Shown here piece after piece: positions 1 through 14,230 of a stretch of 64,000 nucleotides of DNA. Under the pieces are notes generated by a model, which worked only from the letters and a program-made list of their open reading frames with translations, was not told the origin of the DNA and searched no databases. The DNA is from Symbiodinium kawagutii (taxonomy: Eukaryota > Sar > Dinophyceae > Suessiales > Symbiodiniaceae), in the NCBI GenBank assembly GCA_009767595.1, contig VSDK01022077.1:238767-302766 (forward strand). The letters run 5' to 3'. A program made the translations under genes and the position numbers. How positions within the stretch are numbered: the stretch's first letter is position 1; every line of letters starts with the position of its first letter.

Positions 1-3000
1 CCGATCTTCAGATTCAATCCCTGTCCAGGCTTGCCGTTGAAATTATCTTGTCTGCTTATGGTCTGCAAATGATGGCAACAGTTCCATCTTTGACAAGCAG
101 TGATTCATCCCTGGTCACTGAGAGGAGTTCATCTGCTTTGCAAATCCACTATGCGATTGGTCCGGCATTAAGGTTCTGACGATGGGGTTCGAGTGGAACG
201 GCTTGACATTTCAGATCGGTTTGAACTCTTCTTGCTATGCTTTGCTCTTGAATTTGAGGCTGCATGCATAACTTCTTGTTGCTGTCAAGTTGGCATTTGT
301 GAGCATGATAGTTCAACTGAGATATTAAACAGTTGAGGGACGTGGGTCTTGACATCAACAGGATCCAGTTGATCCAAACTGCAACGGATATGAAACATTC
401 GCATTTCAGAAAAAAGGTCCAGTGATTACTCAGTGATTTGTGCAGAATCCTTGTCTCCGTCTCGTAGATCTCTCAATCTTTTATGATTCTCAAGGCTTGG
501 GTTTCATATCTGATGTGATATCTGTCCTAGCAGTGTGTTCTCCCAAATGGAATCATAAAGCAAATAGTAGCAGTATCAAAATGTCTTAAATAAATTGCAT
601 CAGTTCAATTATCGTTGATTCGTTGAACCTATCGACACGTCCTTATGAGGTGCACTTGACACAACTTTTCGCTTGCTGTGACTCCGTAACAGCCTGGCAG
701 GGATCAAATCAACAAACACCACACGGCTTCCAGAAATGTACGGAGTCTGTATCTCGCACCATGTCATTTTCACCATAACATCTTTGATCTTTCGGGAAAA
801 CATGCGGCTGGCATCTATGATACTTTCATTCTAAACTGTATCCATCGTTCATGGCTTTCAAACTGGTCCAGGTCACACTGTGACAGAAGCGATCTTCACA
901 ACAAAAAATAAACAATTTTTTGTAGAACTCTTGAATGTTTTGGGTTGCAGGCTTGAATGCAATAATCCTAATTGACAAATTTCTCAATTGCAGATTTAAA
1001 GAACTGATCGATTTGGACAAGTGAGAAAACAAACTCTACAGGGCATGGGTTAACCCATCAGCTGCCCGCCTAGCTATCAGCAGTCCAGATCATCCTGCAT
1101 GATTCATGGCATATGAGTTTCTCTGTTGGAACTTTCTCAAAAAAACCTGAGCAATTCACAACACCCAAATATCGCACTTCTGAATTCTCATGTTGGCAAA
1201 AAGCAATCAAGGAGATTACTCTGCCTCCATGCTTGTAACAAAGCCCAAAGCAGCAGAATTTCTGGACCCAACACTTCTCCCAGCTGAGCTCAACACCTGA
1301 CAAGTCAACAAGTAAGTCAACAAGTCCATCAGTTCCCAGCCCAACGAGTTGGAACTCCCATTTTGAGTTTGTAGAACAAGGTCGAGCCGCTGTCCCTCGG
1401 GGAAAAGGGGATACTCAACGTAGGTTTTTTGCACAACATTTAGCTTCAACTGCCTCCAGAATGCCCTTTTTGAGTTCTGACAGAACACATTTTTCCTTCT
1501 TCAACTAACAGAACAACTTCTTAAGTATAGTTGATTGGATCTCCTACCTGCAACCAGCCTTCATCTTACCCAAAAACCTCCCCCAACACAGCTGCCGCAA
1601 ACCTCCGTCCTGAACAATGATCTTTAGGCAGGCCGCGGAGTACTCACCACAAGGTGCACCTCCAAACGTCGCTTAAAAAATGGCGCAATTCTTAGGAAGC
1701 ATTTGCGATCCTTCGAGAGAGCACCAAGTGGCATGCCACCATGGAGATGCACACGCAAGCCCCTCAAATCCTGGAGGCATGGGCTTTCCTTCAGCTTTAG
1801 TCACTCGACACATCAAATCAATTGATGTGCTCTGCACCCTGATGGTGCTGTCCTTTGGCCAAATTGGGGCCAACACAAACTGCTGGAACTTTGCGGCGCA
1901 AAGTGCCGGTTTTCGATTGATGGTTGGGCTCAACAGCCGTGTATCACTCATGGCTGAGTTTACTTGGCAAATTTCAAACATTTTCTCTGCTCGGATTTCG
2001 TACAGCCATTGATGGATTTTCCCAGCATCTACTTCGCGGAGTTGACTTCAGAATCGGAGTTTTTTGCACAGTGATGCCATGGAACCCCCCTCAGCACTTG
2101 AACGCACACATAATGTTGGCCTTACCTTTCGGAGTCAAGCACCAGCACTGATTTGGTACTCACCATGGACATGGCATGTACCAAACGGGCACAGGTTGCC
2201 TTTGAAGAAAACGAGGCAAACAAAGCAAATGAACTTGTATTCCTGCGCAACGGTCTATCTGACCCCTGTCCATCTTTACGTTTCCATAATTTTCAGCCAC
2301 ATGTTCCACTCCAATCTTAGGTTGCACCCTATTTCACTGCAATCTTGGGCTGCATGCAGCTGTCCCCAGTAGATCTAGTAGTCAACCAATGGAAACTCAC
2401 CGAAATGGAACTGGGAAAACTTGGGCGATTGTCTCATGGATGTCCAAGTGTGTTGGCAAACACTCTTGCACTTGTTGCATTTTTGCAAACCGCAGCATAT
2501 GTATCGGCAGATCCAAGAACGACTCAAAGTTATCCTGTGGCCATGAGTAAAGTTGCTGGCTACTGAAGCATGCCGAAACTAAGCTCAGTGGCCAATCCAA
2601 GTTGGGACGTGCGACCCCAACTAGCTGGCAGCAGGCTTGACGGGCTCAAAGGGGCACATCCATCGGGAGAAGACCGACAGGCTTCCAACCGTAGCAAATC
2701 AGACTTGCCGCACTGAACAGGCTTTAGAGAAACAAACATTCCAAAAAGTCAAGGGCATTTGAATAAAATATCATTTAGTTTTACTTGCAGGGTTTGATTA
2801 TTCTGATCCCTCCGACATGGCAACCGCACCAAAGGGCGTCCTGGCCATGTGAATTCCCTGTGTGAAATGATTTTTTTCGCCAAAGTTCGATGGGTTTTGA
2901 CCTTCTAGACTTGAGTCGCCCACAGGGAGCCTTTAGAACCTCCGCTTTTGCAAGGGCTGATGTCGTCACATATTCAGAAATCCAAGAATTGTTGGGCAGA

Positions 3001-4222
3001 GAGCTGCAGACTAGGGCTTATGTCCATGATGTACTCTTGGAAGCCTTTTCCTTTGCAAGGTGAAACAAAGCCTTTTTCTTCGATATTTTCGGATAATCGG
3101 TAAGAAAGGACCAGGTGGATAGGAAGAGGTCTGTGAATTTTTGAATGTTCCTGGACGTGACTCAATTTTGGAGGGACCGTATTTCAGACAGACTGATCAC
3201 ACAGATTTCTGTTAGGACGCAGTGTGCAAGTGATTCTACGACGTGTCCACCGCACAGCTACCGCTCAGTGTCCTTGGCTGTGCTTTGGCAAAAACCGACT
3301 GAACGAGAACCTGAGGGCATTACAACATTGGCCTTGGATGGCCCTGTTTTGCCAAAGGTCTGTTGGGCGCCAAACCAAGTTATGGCATTGCGGAGGGGCG
3401 TGAGTGTTAGGGACTGCCCTGGAGGTTTGAAGTATGCAATTCTGCTTGGGCACGTAGAGGGTCGTAGTCTGTGGCTTAGGCTGCTCCACATCTGGGCTGT
3501 TGACCTGTGCGGGTGCCACGTCAATATAGATCTTTCCCTCTACAAATGCCAGCTGCAAATTTCACCTGCGTTGCGACGCACACTTGGCTGCAAACTGGGA
3601 CCCTTGACATCCCATTCTTGGACCCTGGAATTCCTGAGTTATGCAGGGCCTGAACGGATGCCATGTTTTGACCAACTATCACCATTGCCGGTCCTGGAAT
3701 TGCTTTCAGTTGACGTCAACCTCCCCACCGTCAGTGTTTCTACCAATCAAAGCATGGTCCTCTCCCTGACAATTTAACGGCTCAGGCAAAGATGGTCTGA
3801 GAATTGGGAACGGATTAATTCTTGTCAGAGGCCTTAGTCGAAGGTCAGCCACAGAATTTCGGAAATATGTCTTGCCTGAGCGTTCGCTTCTCTTGCATTT
3901 TTTCAGTGTCTCTCTACCTTTCCTCCAATATCCTCCCTCCAACTGAAAGAGAAACCCGCTTAGCCCTTTAGGCGCGAAAGACTTGGCTATCTGAGCAATA
4001 GATAGCGGTTGAGATTTACATGGTTGGGGGGGGTGCACCAGTACCATTTTGTAGCACAAAACGAGCCAGAACAAGGCGTTTACTACACAGTGACCACGGA
4101 ATGTCAGCTTGATACGGTCAAGTGGCACCGGGGCTGCCTACAAACCTTTTCATCTGCACTTGGTCTCTGGTAGAAACAATTGATAAACTCGATTTGTCAT
4201 ATCAATTTTTGGAATGGGCTTT
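1..4222. other. No recognisable gene; anonymous sequence
   Basis: I read both strands and found no protein family signature and no convincing chain of exons. Open frames here are below about 110 codons except one of 210 codons at 3145-3777 on the plus strand. That frame has no recognisable domain and overlaps antisense frames of similar quality. Short internal duplications occur, for example a 12-base step at about 1301-1325. The stretch may hold exons too diverged to recognise by eye. Confidence 0.5.
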
Positions 4223-4339
4223 TCAAACAGAACTCAAACTCGTGGGCGCATGCAACTTGAGGCCAGGGGTAGGTAACGAAAGCTAGCACGGCAAAGTTTG
4301 CATTGTCAAACAGAACTCAAACTCGTGGGCGCATGCAAC
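4223..4339. repeat. 34-bp direct repeat, two copies 83 bp apart
   Basis: The sequence beginning tcaaacagaactcaaactcg occurs at about 4223-4256 and again at about 4306-4339 with no visible difference over 34 bases. The 49 bases between the copies are unrelated. A recent local duplication is the simplest explanation; no gene is attached to it. Confidence 0.85.
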
Positions 4340-7300
4340 AACCCCTACAAAGTGAACTCAAAGTCCCTGATGCGTAAAATGCATACCTGCACATGTACTC
4401 CTTCTGTGAACTAACCCTACATGACCCCACTGGTTCTTGCACATTTGCCTCCAAACAAGCACTTGTGGAGCCCTGGGACCACTCTGTTCAGTAGGGACCC
4501 TTTGAATCCCAATAGCAACGGCAGCGGTGGAAACCTTTCCTTGGTGTTGTAATCCTATCTGCCCTGTGCCATGCACTGCTCATCCGAACAAAAATATGCA
4601 CATGTGGATATCCTTTATTTGCTTTATCAAAGCTTTGGCGCTCTGATTTGGATGCGCCGATTTGGAACATCATCATATGCACATTCTCTTCGGATCTCTT
4701 CCACTCAAGTTCTTGGCGCACGAGTCACTGGAGATCTAGTGCTATATAGCGCTATGAAGTTTACATGCCCTCACTTGCGCCGAGCTTTTGGAAAGGATGC
4801 AGCTTGGGTATCACACACTGTGGAATCAAGCAAACAACAACTACGGCGCATCAAAACCAAATCTGTAATGTATCCTGAAAATAACGTTGCTTAAGAACAT
4901 TTTAGAGAGGGTGCCGTACAAAAATGATGCAGGCCCTTTAGATACATACTTCTCCCGCTCATTTGGCATGATTGTCTTGAAAAGCGACTGGTCATGTGAG
5001 TGGTGAATTTGCGTCCTGCCCGGAGATGTCATGTGCAAAGTTGTTTTTTTCCCTGATAAGTTTGCAGGGGTTCAACAATGTCTGTGCAAACTTATCAAGG
5101 CGGTCGTCTCTGAGTTTCTGGCAATTCTGTTCATCGGGTAATTTCAATTTTGTTCATTGGCGCCACATGGTGGCGCTTGATGCCTCGACGCAAGGAGTTT
5201 TGAATCTTTGGATCTATAACTAGCACTTGAACCATGAAACTTTTCATGGGTTAAGCCGAAATCTTAGGAGGTTTGAAGACTTCGGCTCATCTGTGCTCAG
5301 CAACTTACCAGCTCCGCTTCGCGCATCTGAAAGCCGCAAAAGTGCTGGAGCTCGAAAGAGCGGTTGCAAAACCCAAATGGAAAACCGCTAAGCGCGGATT
5401 CCGCGACCATGGTCGGGTTTTCCTTATACGCATTGTTTTCATCCCTGAGGCTTTCACCTCTCATGATGTGCTTTGCTTATATACAAAGCTCGGTTATCTT
5501 GACCCTGTGATGCATCAGCCGTGCATGAGGGTTTTTGACCTTGCTCAACGCAAGTCATATGGAAGCGAACCGTTCTTTGCCACAAGTGCTTGCTTCAGAT
5601 TGGCCGAAGCGGTCCTCGAGTTATGAAAGTTCAGGGGTGGCACTTCCTTCTTCCCCTGAAGCGAGGGGAGGCCTTGCATCTTTTCACTTTAGCGCTGCAT
5701 CAGACATGGGAGTGTACCTGCTGAAGATCGGAAACCGAGTACTACTCACAATGTTGGCTGTGCTTCAGCAGCGTGGTGTGCCACATGCTGCTCGCAATTC
5801 AGCGAGACCACTGGCCACTTTGACATCCTTGCCTTGCGTAAAGAGTGACGCTAGTAGTGGATTACTGTAAGTTGGCTTGGTTGGCGGCCACCAGCTTCTT
5901 CCGTGGTGAAAACAACTTGGCGGAGTTTCAACTACTTGGAGAAGTTTCAACTACTTGGAGGAGTTTCAGGTTTGACCTGCAATTTGCTGGAATACTTTGT
6001 AGATCTTTGTGGCATCACAAGTTCTGCAACTGCAAAGATGTTGTGATAGAACTGCTGAACGCTGCTGAACGGGTTGACACCGTGGACATGTCAGAGATCA
6101 ACCATTTAATCCAAAAGAACCTCGGTTTGGTACTTTGGACTTTGATGTGTGGCTACCGGATAGGGCAAACCAAGGTGCACCATGTTATCGATGACCATCC
6201 CTGCAACTTGCAGGGCTGGTGCAAAAGAGTCAGCAAAACCATGGGGAAGTGACCGAGCCCGTACTGTCAACTGGACATGCAGCACCTGGGACAACTGAAA
6301 CTTGGATTTCAGGCACCCAAGGCCCTTGCGAAACTGAACAACACCCCGCTGCGTCAAATTGCTTCACTGAGCCAACATGTTCCAATTACCATATCAGCAA
6401 TCAGTGCCACTTTACCAAGAGATACGACCATCTACTTGATCCAACCAACTCATGAGCGGGGATGGTTTCCCTTTTGCTTTCTAGCTACTAACCACCAGGT
6501 CAATGCGTATGAGATACGGATGGTGTGGGCGATTTTGAAATATCCCAAACATAGAAGTAAACACTCCTCTTCATACTACTCTGTTCATTTCTGATCAAAA
6601 GCAGACCTGCTTGCCCACACCCAAGAAACCCCTGTTCCATGAAATCCAAACATGTCCACACAGCTCATGCTATGAAAATTTCACAAGGGACTCCATGGAG
6701 TGGAGCCAAGCTACTCTGCGATTCAATGCAGTCGAGCAAAATTGAGTCTAGCTGATTCCAATGCCAGAACGACATATGAAGCCTTCTTCAAGTGCTTCGG
6801 CATGCGAACTCTGAGGTGGATTGAGCTGTGCACAACCAATCGGCGCAAGGCTTTTGCTCGGCTCCCCAAACAGTTGCCACTTGTGGCGTGTCCTACAACC
6901 TGTCATTGCAGCCTCGCCAAAGGCAAAAAGGTAAGTGTCTGCGCCACTGTTTGATGGGGTTTCCTAGAATATATTGAGCGGAGGGCATGGGGGCCATTTT
7001 TTCGTCGCTTTGACCCCTTCATCCCTACCTCCTCCCTGAAGCTGCCACTCGAACTTGCAGCTGCACATGTGCATTGCAAAAGGGGAACCGCTCACCTGAA
7101 AGGTCGTTCTATCTGTCTCACTTGAAACTTGGCCACCCATGTCATGGCCTGGAATCAATTTTGCTTAGCCTCCTGTAACATTGGGTACCATCAATACAGG
7201 TGTTGTCTTAAGAGAAGCTTCATGGTGACCAACCCGACAAGCAATTTAAAAATCAAAAAAGGATTCTGTGTCAATCATGTTGTCAATTTAAAAGGATTCT

Positions 7301-8934
7301 TTGGATTCATGGCATTTGCGAATCAAAAAGATCCACGGCTGACCGACAAGTCCAATGGACGAGCTCCTCGGAGGATCTTCACCCGACTTGTCGTCCCTTG
7401 CTGAAGGACGAGCCGAGCACGGGCGCCTTTGGGCATTGCGAAGAGCGCCCCTGAGACGACTTCACCTCACCACGGCGCTGCCAGCTTGAGCACTGCCAGC
7501 AACTGGCACGATTTCCGTTCTGGGAATTCGTCAGGTTCCAAATCAGTTGTCAATTCTGCCGTTTGGAAACACGAAGAAGTGACAACATTTGGAAACAAAA
7601 GTCTATGACATTTACATACATTTACTTCTTCAGCACCAACATCCTGCAAGTTGAGACAAAGAAGCCCCCAATCGCAGCTCAAGCTGAAGCAGCTCCCAAT
7701 GTCACTGGGACTTTGATGGTGGCAATGCTGAGTGCAAGCGCTGAGCCATGTCGTGGATTTGAGGCGCCTGGGTCTCAATCTGCACCATCTGTCGCCTCGC
7801 AGGATTTCAAACGTGGCATCTCTGTTGCTTGGCACTCTTATGGATGAAAGCATTGCAAAGTCGATCCAGGTGTCCGCGCTGGCCATCAGACGGCCAGGTT
7901 TAAAGCTTTCTGCTAACTTCCGTCAGTTCTGCAGCTATGATTTAAATCTTCCCCCAGATCTTTGCAGGTTCTTGCAACATTGCGCAGCTGCTTTATGAGC
8001 AAGAGATAGGTGTTTGCTGTACATTGGTGTTCCTTTTGGGTTCCATCTAGTTCTTTGTTTTCAGGCTTTCATGTACCTTTGCAATAGGCACGACGGTGTC
8101 ACCTAGGGGCACGAATCCTTGCGAACATCAAAAACTGCGTCGACTTCTGAAGAACTTCGCTCGACAAAATGACTGGGAGATCTTGGGAGTGGTGCGTAGG
8201 GATCCGAGTCTGGAGACGAGGGACCCAGGTGTAGGTTACACCGTGCAACTCATCTCCGAGAGAATCTCCTTGGGTTTAGGATCGTTAGGCCATACAATTC
8301 CCCCTCAGGTCATAAAGTCTGCAGCTTGCTCAAACTTTGCAGCTTACGAGGGCAGAAAAGGTCCAAGTTGAGTCTGCAGGTTGCATTTCAACATATTGAA
8401 CTGCTCCATGTTACGCCCAAACTTCACAACGCTGAGCAATGGGTTCCGTACTGTGTGCGACAACCGTTCTTGTTTCGGATAAAAAGCAGGCAGTCCAGGG
8501 ATAACGCGCGCAGGACACGGCTCTTGTCACATGGAATGGTGTGGGTGACATAACAAAAACTATGATAGAGCACGGCTTGTACACAGAAAAAATATCCTTA
8601 CTACAGTTCCAAAATCAAGAGACTAAATCCGGGTCAGTTTTGGGCTCATATAGAAAACCCTCAGAAAGCAAATGTTCATGAACCCCCCTGCTGTCTGATA
8701 CGTGCAGCTTGTACTCCGTGGTTTTTAGGGGCAGAACAATACAGCAGATTGAGAGAATGTCCATTTAGCTGGCATTGCAAGGAATGGCACAACGTTTCAA
8801 CCAGTGCACATTGGCGCCCTTGGCTGTCAGATGCTTGCATCGACGGGAGCAAAGAAGTGAAAAATGTTTGCCGGCATGAAGGAAGGATTGGTTTCCATCT
8901 GATGTCTTCTTGGCAAAGGGCCCATGTCACTGCC
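4340..8934. other. No recognisable gene; anonymous sequence
   Basis: Frames of 90-140 codons occur on both strands, for example plus 5273-5626, plus 5845-6252 and minus 7467-7886. None shows a family signature and they overlap each other antisense. A 19-base tandem doubling sits at about 5923-5962. No RNA gene was seen. Coding exons cannot be excluded. Confidence 0.45.
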
Positions 8935-9843
8935 ACAAGGTCTTCCAGAACAAACAACCTTGCAATGAAAGACCTCGTGGCTTAAAGCACGTGTTGACAT
9001 TGCAAAATGTGTAACAGTATGTGTAACGATTCCAAGAGTTTGCAACAGCTAATGTTTCACCCATCTTCACCGCTGCGAACCGCCTTTCACAAAACACTTG
9101 GGCTCACAGCTAGGCTTTGAGGGAGCGCCTAGCAAGGGTGACGAGACTGGTATTTGCATCCCAAATCTGGATTGTTCAAAGCTCATGTGGCTGCGTGTAA
9201 GGCTCCTACGGTGCTGAAGGAACTTCAAATGAGATTGATTTGAAGAAGGAGATAGAAGGAGCTTCACATCACACTCTTGGATTGACAGGAAGAGAGGAGG
9301 GAAAAGAGACAAAGAGATGATGATCAAAGATGATTCTGGGCCATGCATTGTGGCTGACATTGAGTCCTTCACAGACTCCCGGCAGCGGCAGAAGTGATTG
9401 ACACACATCCTGCTTTAAGGATAGAATTTTGAAAGGGGATGAAGTAGACATGGCAGGCGCTGCCATTCCCATGCGTTTGAACTCCGATGGAAATTGAAAG
9501 AGATCACGGATGGGAGGATTTCTGCTTCCTTGCGGGCTATGAAGCTGTACCCCGTGAGGCATCGCTTCCTTGGTAAAAGTCCCTAAGCTCCACACATTTC
9601 CTGACCTCCTTTGTTCCCAGTGTAAGAACCATGTGCTCTTTGCTTGGAGCAAGTCGTCAAAACATCTTCAAACTTCCAAAAGGTTTTGACTTGTGATGAA
9701 TCTGCTTTGTTCGACCAACTTTGATCTTATGAAAACCGACTTGAATCGTGCCTTGCAACTTGTCACTGCCATCTTCCAAAACAAACAACATTGCAACAAA
9801 AGACTTTGTAGCTCAAGGCAAGTGTTGACATTGCAATATTTGG
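8935..9843 (+). repeat. Diverged ~75-bp direct repeat pair
   Basis: About 75 bases at 8935-9010 recur at about 9766-9843 at roughly 80 percent identity by eye. The shared core contains the words aacaaacaac and gtgttgacattgcaa. The copies share orientation and lie about 830 bp apart. This looks like an older duplication or two copies of a dispersed repeat. No coding function is visible. Confidence 0.65.
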
Positions 9844-10427
9844 AGCGCTGTCTCGAACAAACAGTTTCGGGTGCTTTGTTTTTACACATCTGCAGGATTT
9901 GCATACACATCCTAGGATTGCTTTTGACGGTCCTGTTTTTCGAGATCGCAAACAATATAGTGTTTTAGTTTCGCATTTCATGGCCTCCCCTCTATTGTGA
10001 GATGGTGCCGCCAAACATCATGCTGAGTGTCAAGGTTTTCCGCAATGCTCAGCTTTGCCACTCCAACCACTCAAATGCACATGTCCCTTCATAGACTTAC
10101 TCATTCATTTGCAAATAACTTCCGCAAATTACTTAGAACCCTGAACAGCAAATAGCGGACAACCCAACCTTGCTTCCGTGTCAATAAACAAGTTCCCGTG
10201 CTTCATGTGATGGAAAACTCACACAGATTTTGGAGTGGCAAAGATCACAATGGCTTTCCACTCTCATCAATTTTCATGCAGAATTTAAGGCTTTGCCACA
10301 TCGCACAGAGTCAAAATTCTTTCCGTCCTTGATACGCTTCTGCGGACAGTTTTGTCAAAGCTCAAAACATGACCCAACTATCGAGCCAAATTCTGCAAAT
10401 CAATCTTTGCAAGTCCGCGAACTTCAA

Positions 10428-13400
10428 ATCACAATCCTTGCAAGCACTTCCTGGAAAGTGCTGGATCAAAGAAAACTTATACTTTTCTGAAGCATGGCAG
10501 CATTGGGAGAGTCGGGCTCATTTGTTCAGCTCCACTTGTCCTTTGAAGTCGAATGTGCCACTGCGTCCTTTGTCATGACACCATCGTAAATCATCCCAAT
10601 AAGTGACGAGCGAGATGAGCGACAAGTCTGCAGTTAAGTAACCGCCCTGAATGACTGCATCCTTTTAATTCGTGAAAGCTCATGCAAACAAAATCTGACC
10701 TTTCTTACCTTCCATTTAGATCTCAGTGCATCTCTTGGACCTCTCTTGTCTGAAAGAGACTTGCATGAGTCTGGTAGTCAACAGAAAAAATGTGTTTTTT
10801 TGTTGGGACCAATGTGTCTGCATTTGATTGGTGCTAGAAATTCTTGTTGCCGTCAATGTAGCGAGTGGGTTCTGCACGTGCAAAGCTCTTTGGAAATCAG
10901 CTCGATTCATCTGTTCAAAGCAATGCTCTTTTTGTTGGCCCAATGGGCACGGCAAGCAAGGCCGAACAAGGCTAGCAGCACCTGCTAGTGAGGAGTAGCT
11001 TGCTGCCAATGCAAAGGCGGTCGACTGAAATTTGAAAGCTAGTTACCCAGGCGGTGTCATACTGCAGGCAAAACTTCTCAGCGAATGTGCCCCTTTTTGA
11101 TGTCCAGACTGCGCAGTTTGAACGATCTAAGATGTCTTTGAACCTTTGCGCAAAACAGAAGTCAGAACCAGCGAAGACCAAACGGGGGGACCAAAAAGAC
11201 TCTCAAATAACGCAGGTCCCGTACACAAGTTCATTGACTTGATCTGGGCAACGAAAAGATGGTCCGTCTTCAAATCCTAAAAGTGCTTGGAAAGTGCCGC
11301 TCTGACAATGCAGGTGCTGGCAGAATGTGCATACTAGTGACACTTAGTCAGATTCCACTACTTCAGGGTTTCGCACAATTCGAGGTTCGCGTCCCAGGGT
11401 TTCATGTAAACCGAATCAATAGAGGTGGCGTCTGCTTCGGTATCATTGCTGGCGAGGACATGTTGCCGTCAGTTTAGCGATGGGATGCTGCACTTGCCAA
11501 TAGAAACCAGCTCCATTCATCTGTTCAAACAAGTTCTGCAAGAAGCCCCTCGATCATTTACAAAAACGGGCGGTAATGCAAAAACAGGCATGACACATGG
11601 TGCAATCAGCCATCTCAAATCACACTCTTGCAAGTAAGAAGGGGGAACTCAGGCAGTGGTAAGAGATGCTTCTTGCATGTTTTCACATGGAAACATGTGG
11701 CCTTCGACAAGCCGCTAACCGTTTGGTTCGAAACAAAGTACTGTTTTTTCCACCCGAATGGCATTTGCAACAATCATCTGCCGCGCATCTGAATGAACCT
11801 TTGCTTCCTCCAAGATCATGAGTAGTATGGTAGAAAACAGAAAGGCTCTTTTCGTCAGGCAAATTGGCCCGGAAAGGGCGAACAAGGCAAGCAACACCTG
11901 CTAGTGAGGAGTAGCTTGCTGCCAATGCAAAGGCGGGCGACTGAAATTTGAAAGCTAGTTACCCAGGCGGTGTCATACTGCAGGCAAAACTTCTCAGCGA
12001 ATGTGCCCCTTTTTGATGTGCAGACTGCGCAGTTTGAACGATCTAAGATGTCTTTGAACCTTTGCGCAAAACAGAAGTCAGAACGAGCGAAGACCAAACG
12101 GGGGGACCAAAAAGACTCTCAAATAACGCAGGTCCCGTACACAAGTTCATTAACTTGATCTGGGCAACGAAAAGATGGTCCGTCTTCAAATCCTAAAAGT
12201 GCTTGGAAAGTGCCGCTCTGACAATGCAGGTGCTGGCAGAATGTGCATACTAGTGACACTTAGTCAGATTCCACTACTTCAGGGTTTCGCACAATTCGAG
12301 GTTCGCGCCCCAGGTTTTCATGTCAAAGTGCGAAGCAAGCAACAGCCCGCTGGGGCTCTTGTCATCAAAACAAATCGACTCAAGTGGCATCTGCTCCTTT
12401 GCATTCCTTCCCACCAACAAAATCCGCCAAGTGGTGTGCAAGAAAGGATGCATCAATTTTGCCCGGCCTTGCTTGCAGAAAAGTGCTCCATTGAAGCTTG
12501 GACTGGAGAAATTAAAGCCTGTGCCATGGAACTCCCGTAGTTCTTGTTCCAATTTCGCTTTCATGCATTACTCGCACAATTTGCTACGCACTTCCTGCGT
12601 CTTGAGACATCTTGGGACAAAAGTGTCTGCATGTTGCTTGGTGCAAATCCTTATTGCCCTCACTGTAGCGATTGTGCATTTGCAAAGCTCTCACTAGAAA
12701 CCAACTATTTCTATTCATCGGTTCTTAGGGAGCGCCTGACCAACCACTGGATCATTTACATCATTTAGCAAAACACATGGCGAGTAAGCAGGCATGAAGA
12801 ATGGCGCTCTCAGCCATCTCAAATCACAATCCTTGCAAGCACTTCCTGGAAAGTGCTGGATCAAAGAAAACTGATACTTTTCTGAAGCATGGCAGCATTG
12901 GGAGAGTCGGGCTCATTTGTTCAGCTCCACTTGTCCTTTGAAGTCGAATGTGCCACTGCGTCCTTTGTCATGACACCCATGACACCATCGTAAATCATCC
13001 CAATAAGTGACGAGCGAGATGAGCGACAAGTCTGCAGTTAAGCAACCGCCCTGAATGACTGCATCCTTTGAATTCGTGAAAGCTCATGCAAACAAAATCT
13101 GACCTTTCTTACCTTCCATTTAGATCTTAGTGCATCTCTTGGACCTCTCTTGTCTGAAAGAGACTTGCATGAGTCTGGTAGTCAACAGAAAAAATGTGTT
13201 TTTTCGTTGGGACCAATGTGTCTGCATTTGATTGGTGCTAGAAATTCTTGTTGCCGTCAGTGTAGCGAGTGGGTTCTGCATGTGCAAAGCTCTTTGGAAA
13301 TCAGCTCGATTCATCTGTTCAAAGCAATGCTCTTTTCGTTGGCCCAATGGGCACGGCAAGCAAGGCCGAACAAGGCTAGCAGCACCTGCTAGTGAGGAGT

Positions 13401-13808
13401 AGCTTGCTGCCAGTGCAAAGGCGGTCGACTAAAATTTGAAAGCTAGTTACCCAGGCGGTGTCATACTGCAGGCAAAACTTCTCAGCGAATGTGCCCCTAT
13501 TTGATGTGCAGACTGCGCAGTTTGAACGATCTAAGATGTCTTTGCACCTTTGCGCAAAACAGAAGTCAGAACCAGCGAAGACCAAACGGGGGGACCAAAA
13601 AGACTCTCAAATAACGCAGGTCCCGTACACAAGTTCATTGACTTGATCTGGGCAACGAAAAGATGGTCCGTCTTCAAATCCTAAAAGTGCTTGGAAAGTG
13701 CCGCTCTGACAATGCAGGTGCTGGCAGAATGTACATACTAGTGACACTTAGTCAGATTCCACTACTTCAGGGTTTCGCACAATTCGAGGTTCGCGCCCCA
13801 GGGTTTCA
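10428..13808 (+). repeat. Segmental duplication, about 1 kb, offset about 2.4 kb
   Basis: The block at about 10428-11400 is repeated at about 12826-13808 with few substitutions. Matching landmarks include tgcaagcacttcctggaaag at 10437 and 12835 and a shared frame at 10746 and 13150. The second copy has a small insertion, a doubled atgacacc near 12970. Frames shared by the copies are conserved only because the DNA is nearly identical, so I do not call them genes. Confidence 0.85.
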
Positions 13809-14230
13809 TGTCAAAGTGCGAAGCAAGCAACAGCCCGCTGGGGCTCTTATCATAAAAACAAATCGACTCAAGTGGCATCTGCTCCTTTGCATTCCTTCCC
13901 ACCAACAAAATCCGCCAAGTGGTGTGCAAGAAAGGATGCATCAATTTTGCCCGGCCTTGCTTGCAGAAAAGTGCTCCATTGAAGCTTGGACTGGAGAAAT
14001 TAAAGCCTGTGCCATGGAACTCCCGTAGTTCTTGTTCCAATTTCGCTTTCATGCATTACTCGCACAATTTGCTACACACTTCCTGCGTCTTGAGACATCT
14101 TGGGACAAAAGTGTCTGCATGTTGCTTGGTGCTAGAAATCCTTATTGCCCTCACTGTAGCGATTGTGCATTTGCAAAGCTCTCACTAGAAACCAACTATT
14201 TCTATTCATCGGTTCTTAGGCAGCGCCTGA
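10977..14230 (+). repeat. Three-copy duplicated block with 916-bp and 1488-bp offsets
   Basis: A block beginning near the word ctgctagtgaggagtagctt is present at about 10977-11410, 11893-12766 and 13381-14230, with a further partial copy from 16117. The first copy diverges after about 430 bp. The second and third copies remain alignable for about 850 bp. Single-base differences separate the copies. The plus-strand frames of 121 and 96 codons inside the block recur with each copy and have no recognisable domain. Confidence 0.85.

Noticed and set aside
3145-3777. 210-codon plus-strand open frame, the longest in the left third
   Set aside because: No domain, no splice-compatible neighbours, and similar-length frames exist antisense. 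It could be chance, so it is not called as a gene.
5273-5626. 117-codon plus-strand frame rich in Lys, Arg and Leu
   Set aside because: No family signature and no flanking exons; another plus-strand frame through the same DNA is equally protein-like for 37 codons.
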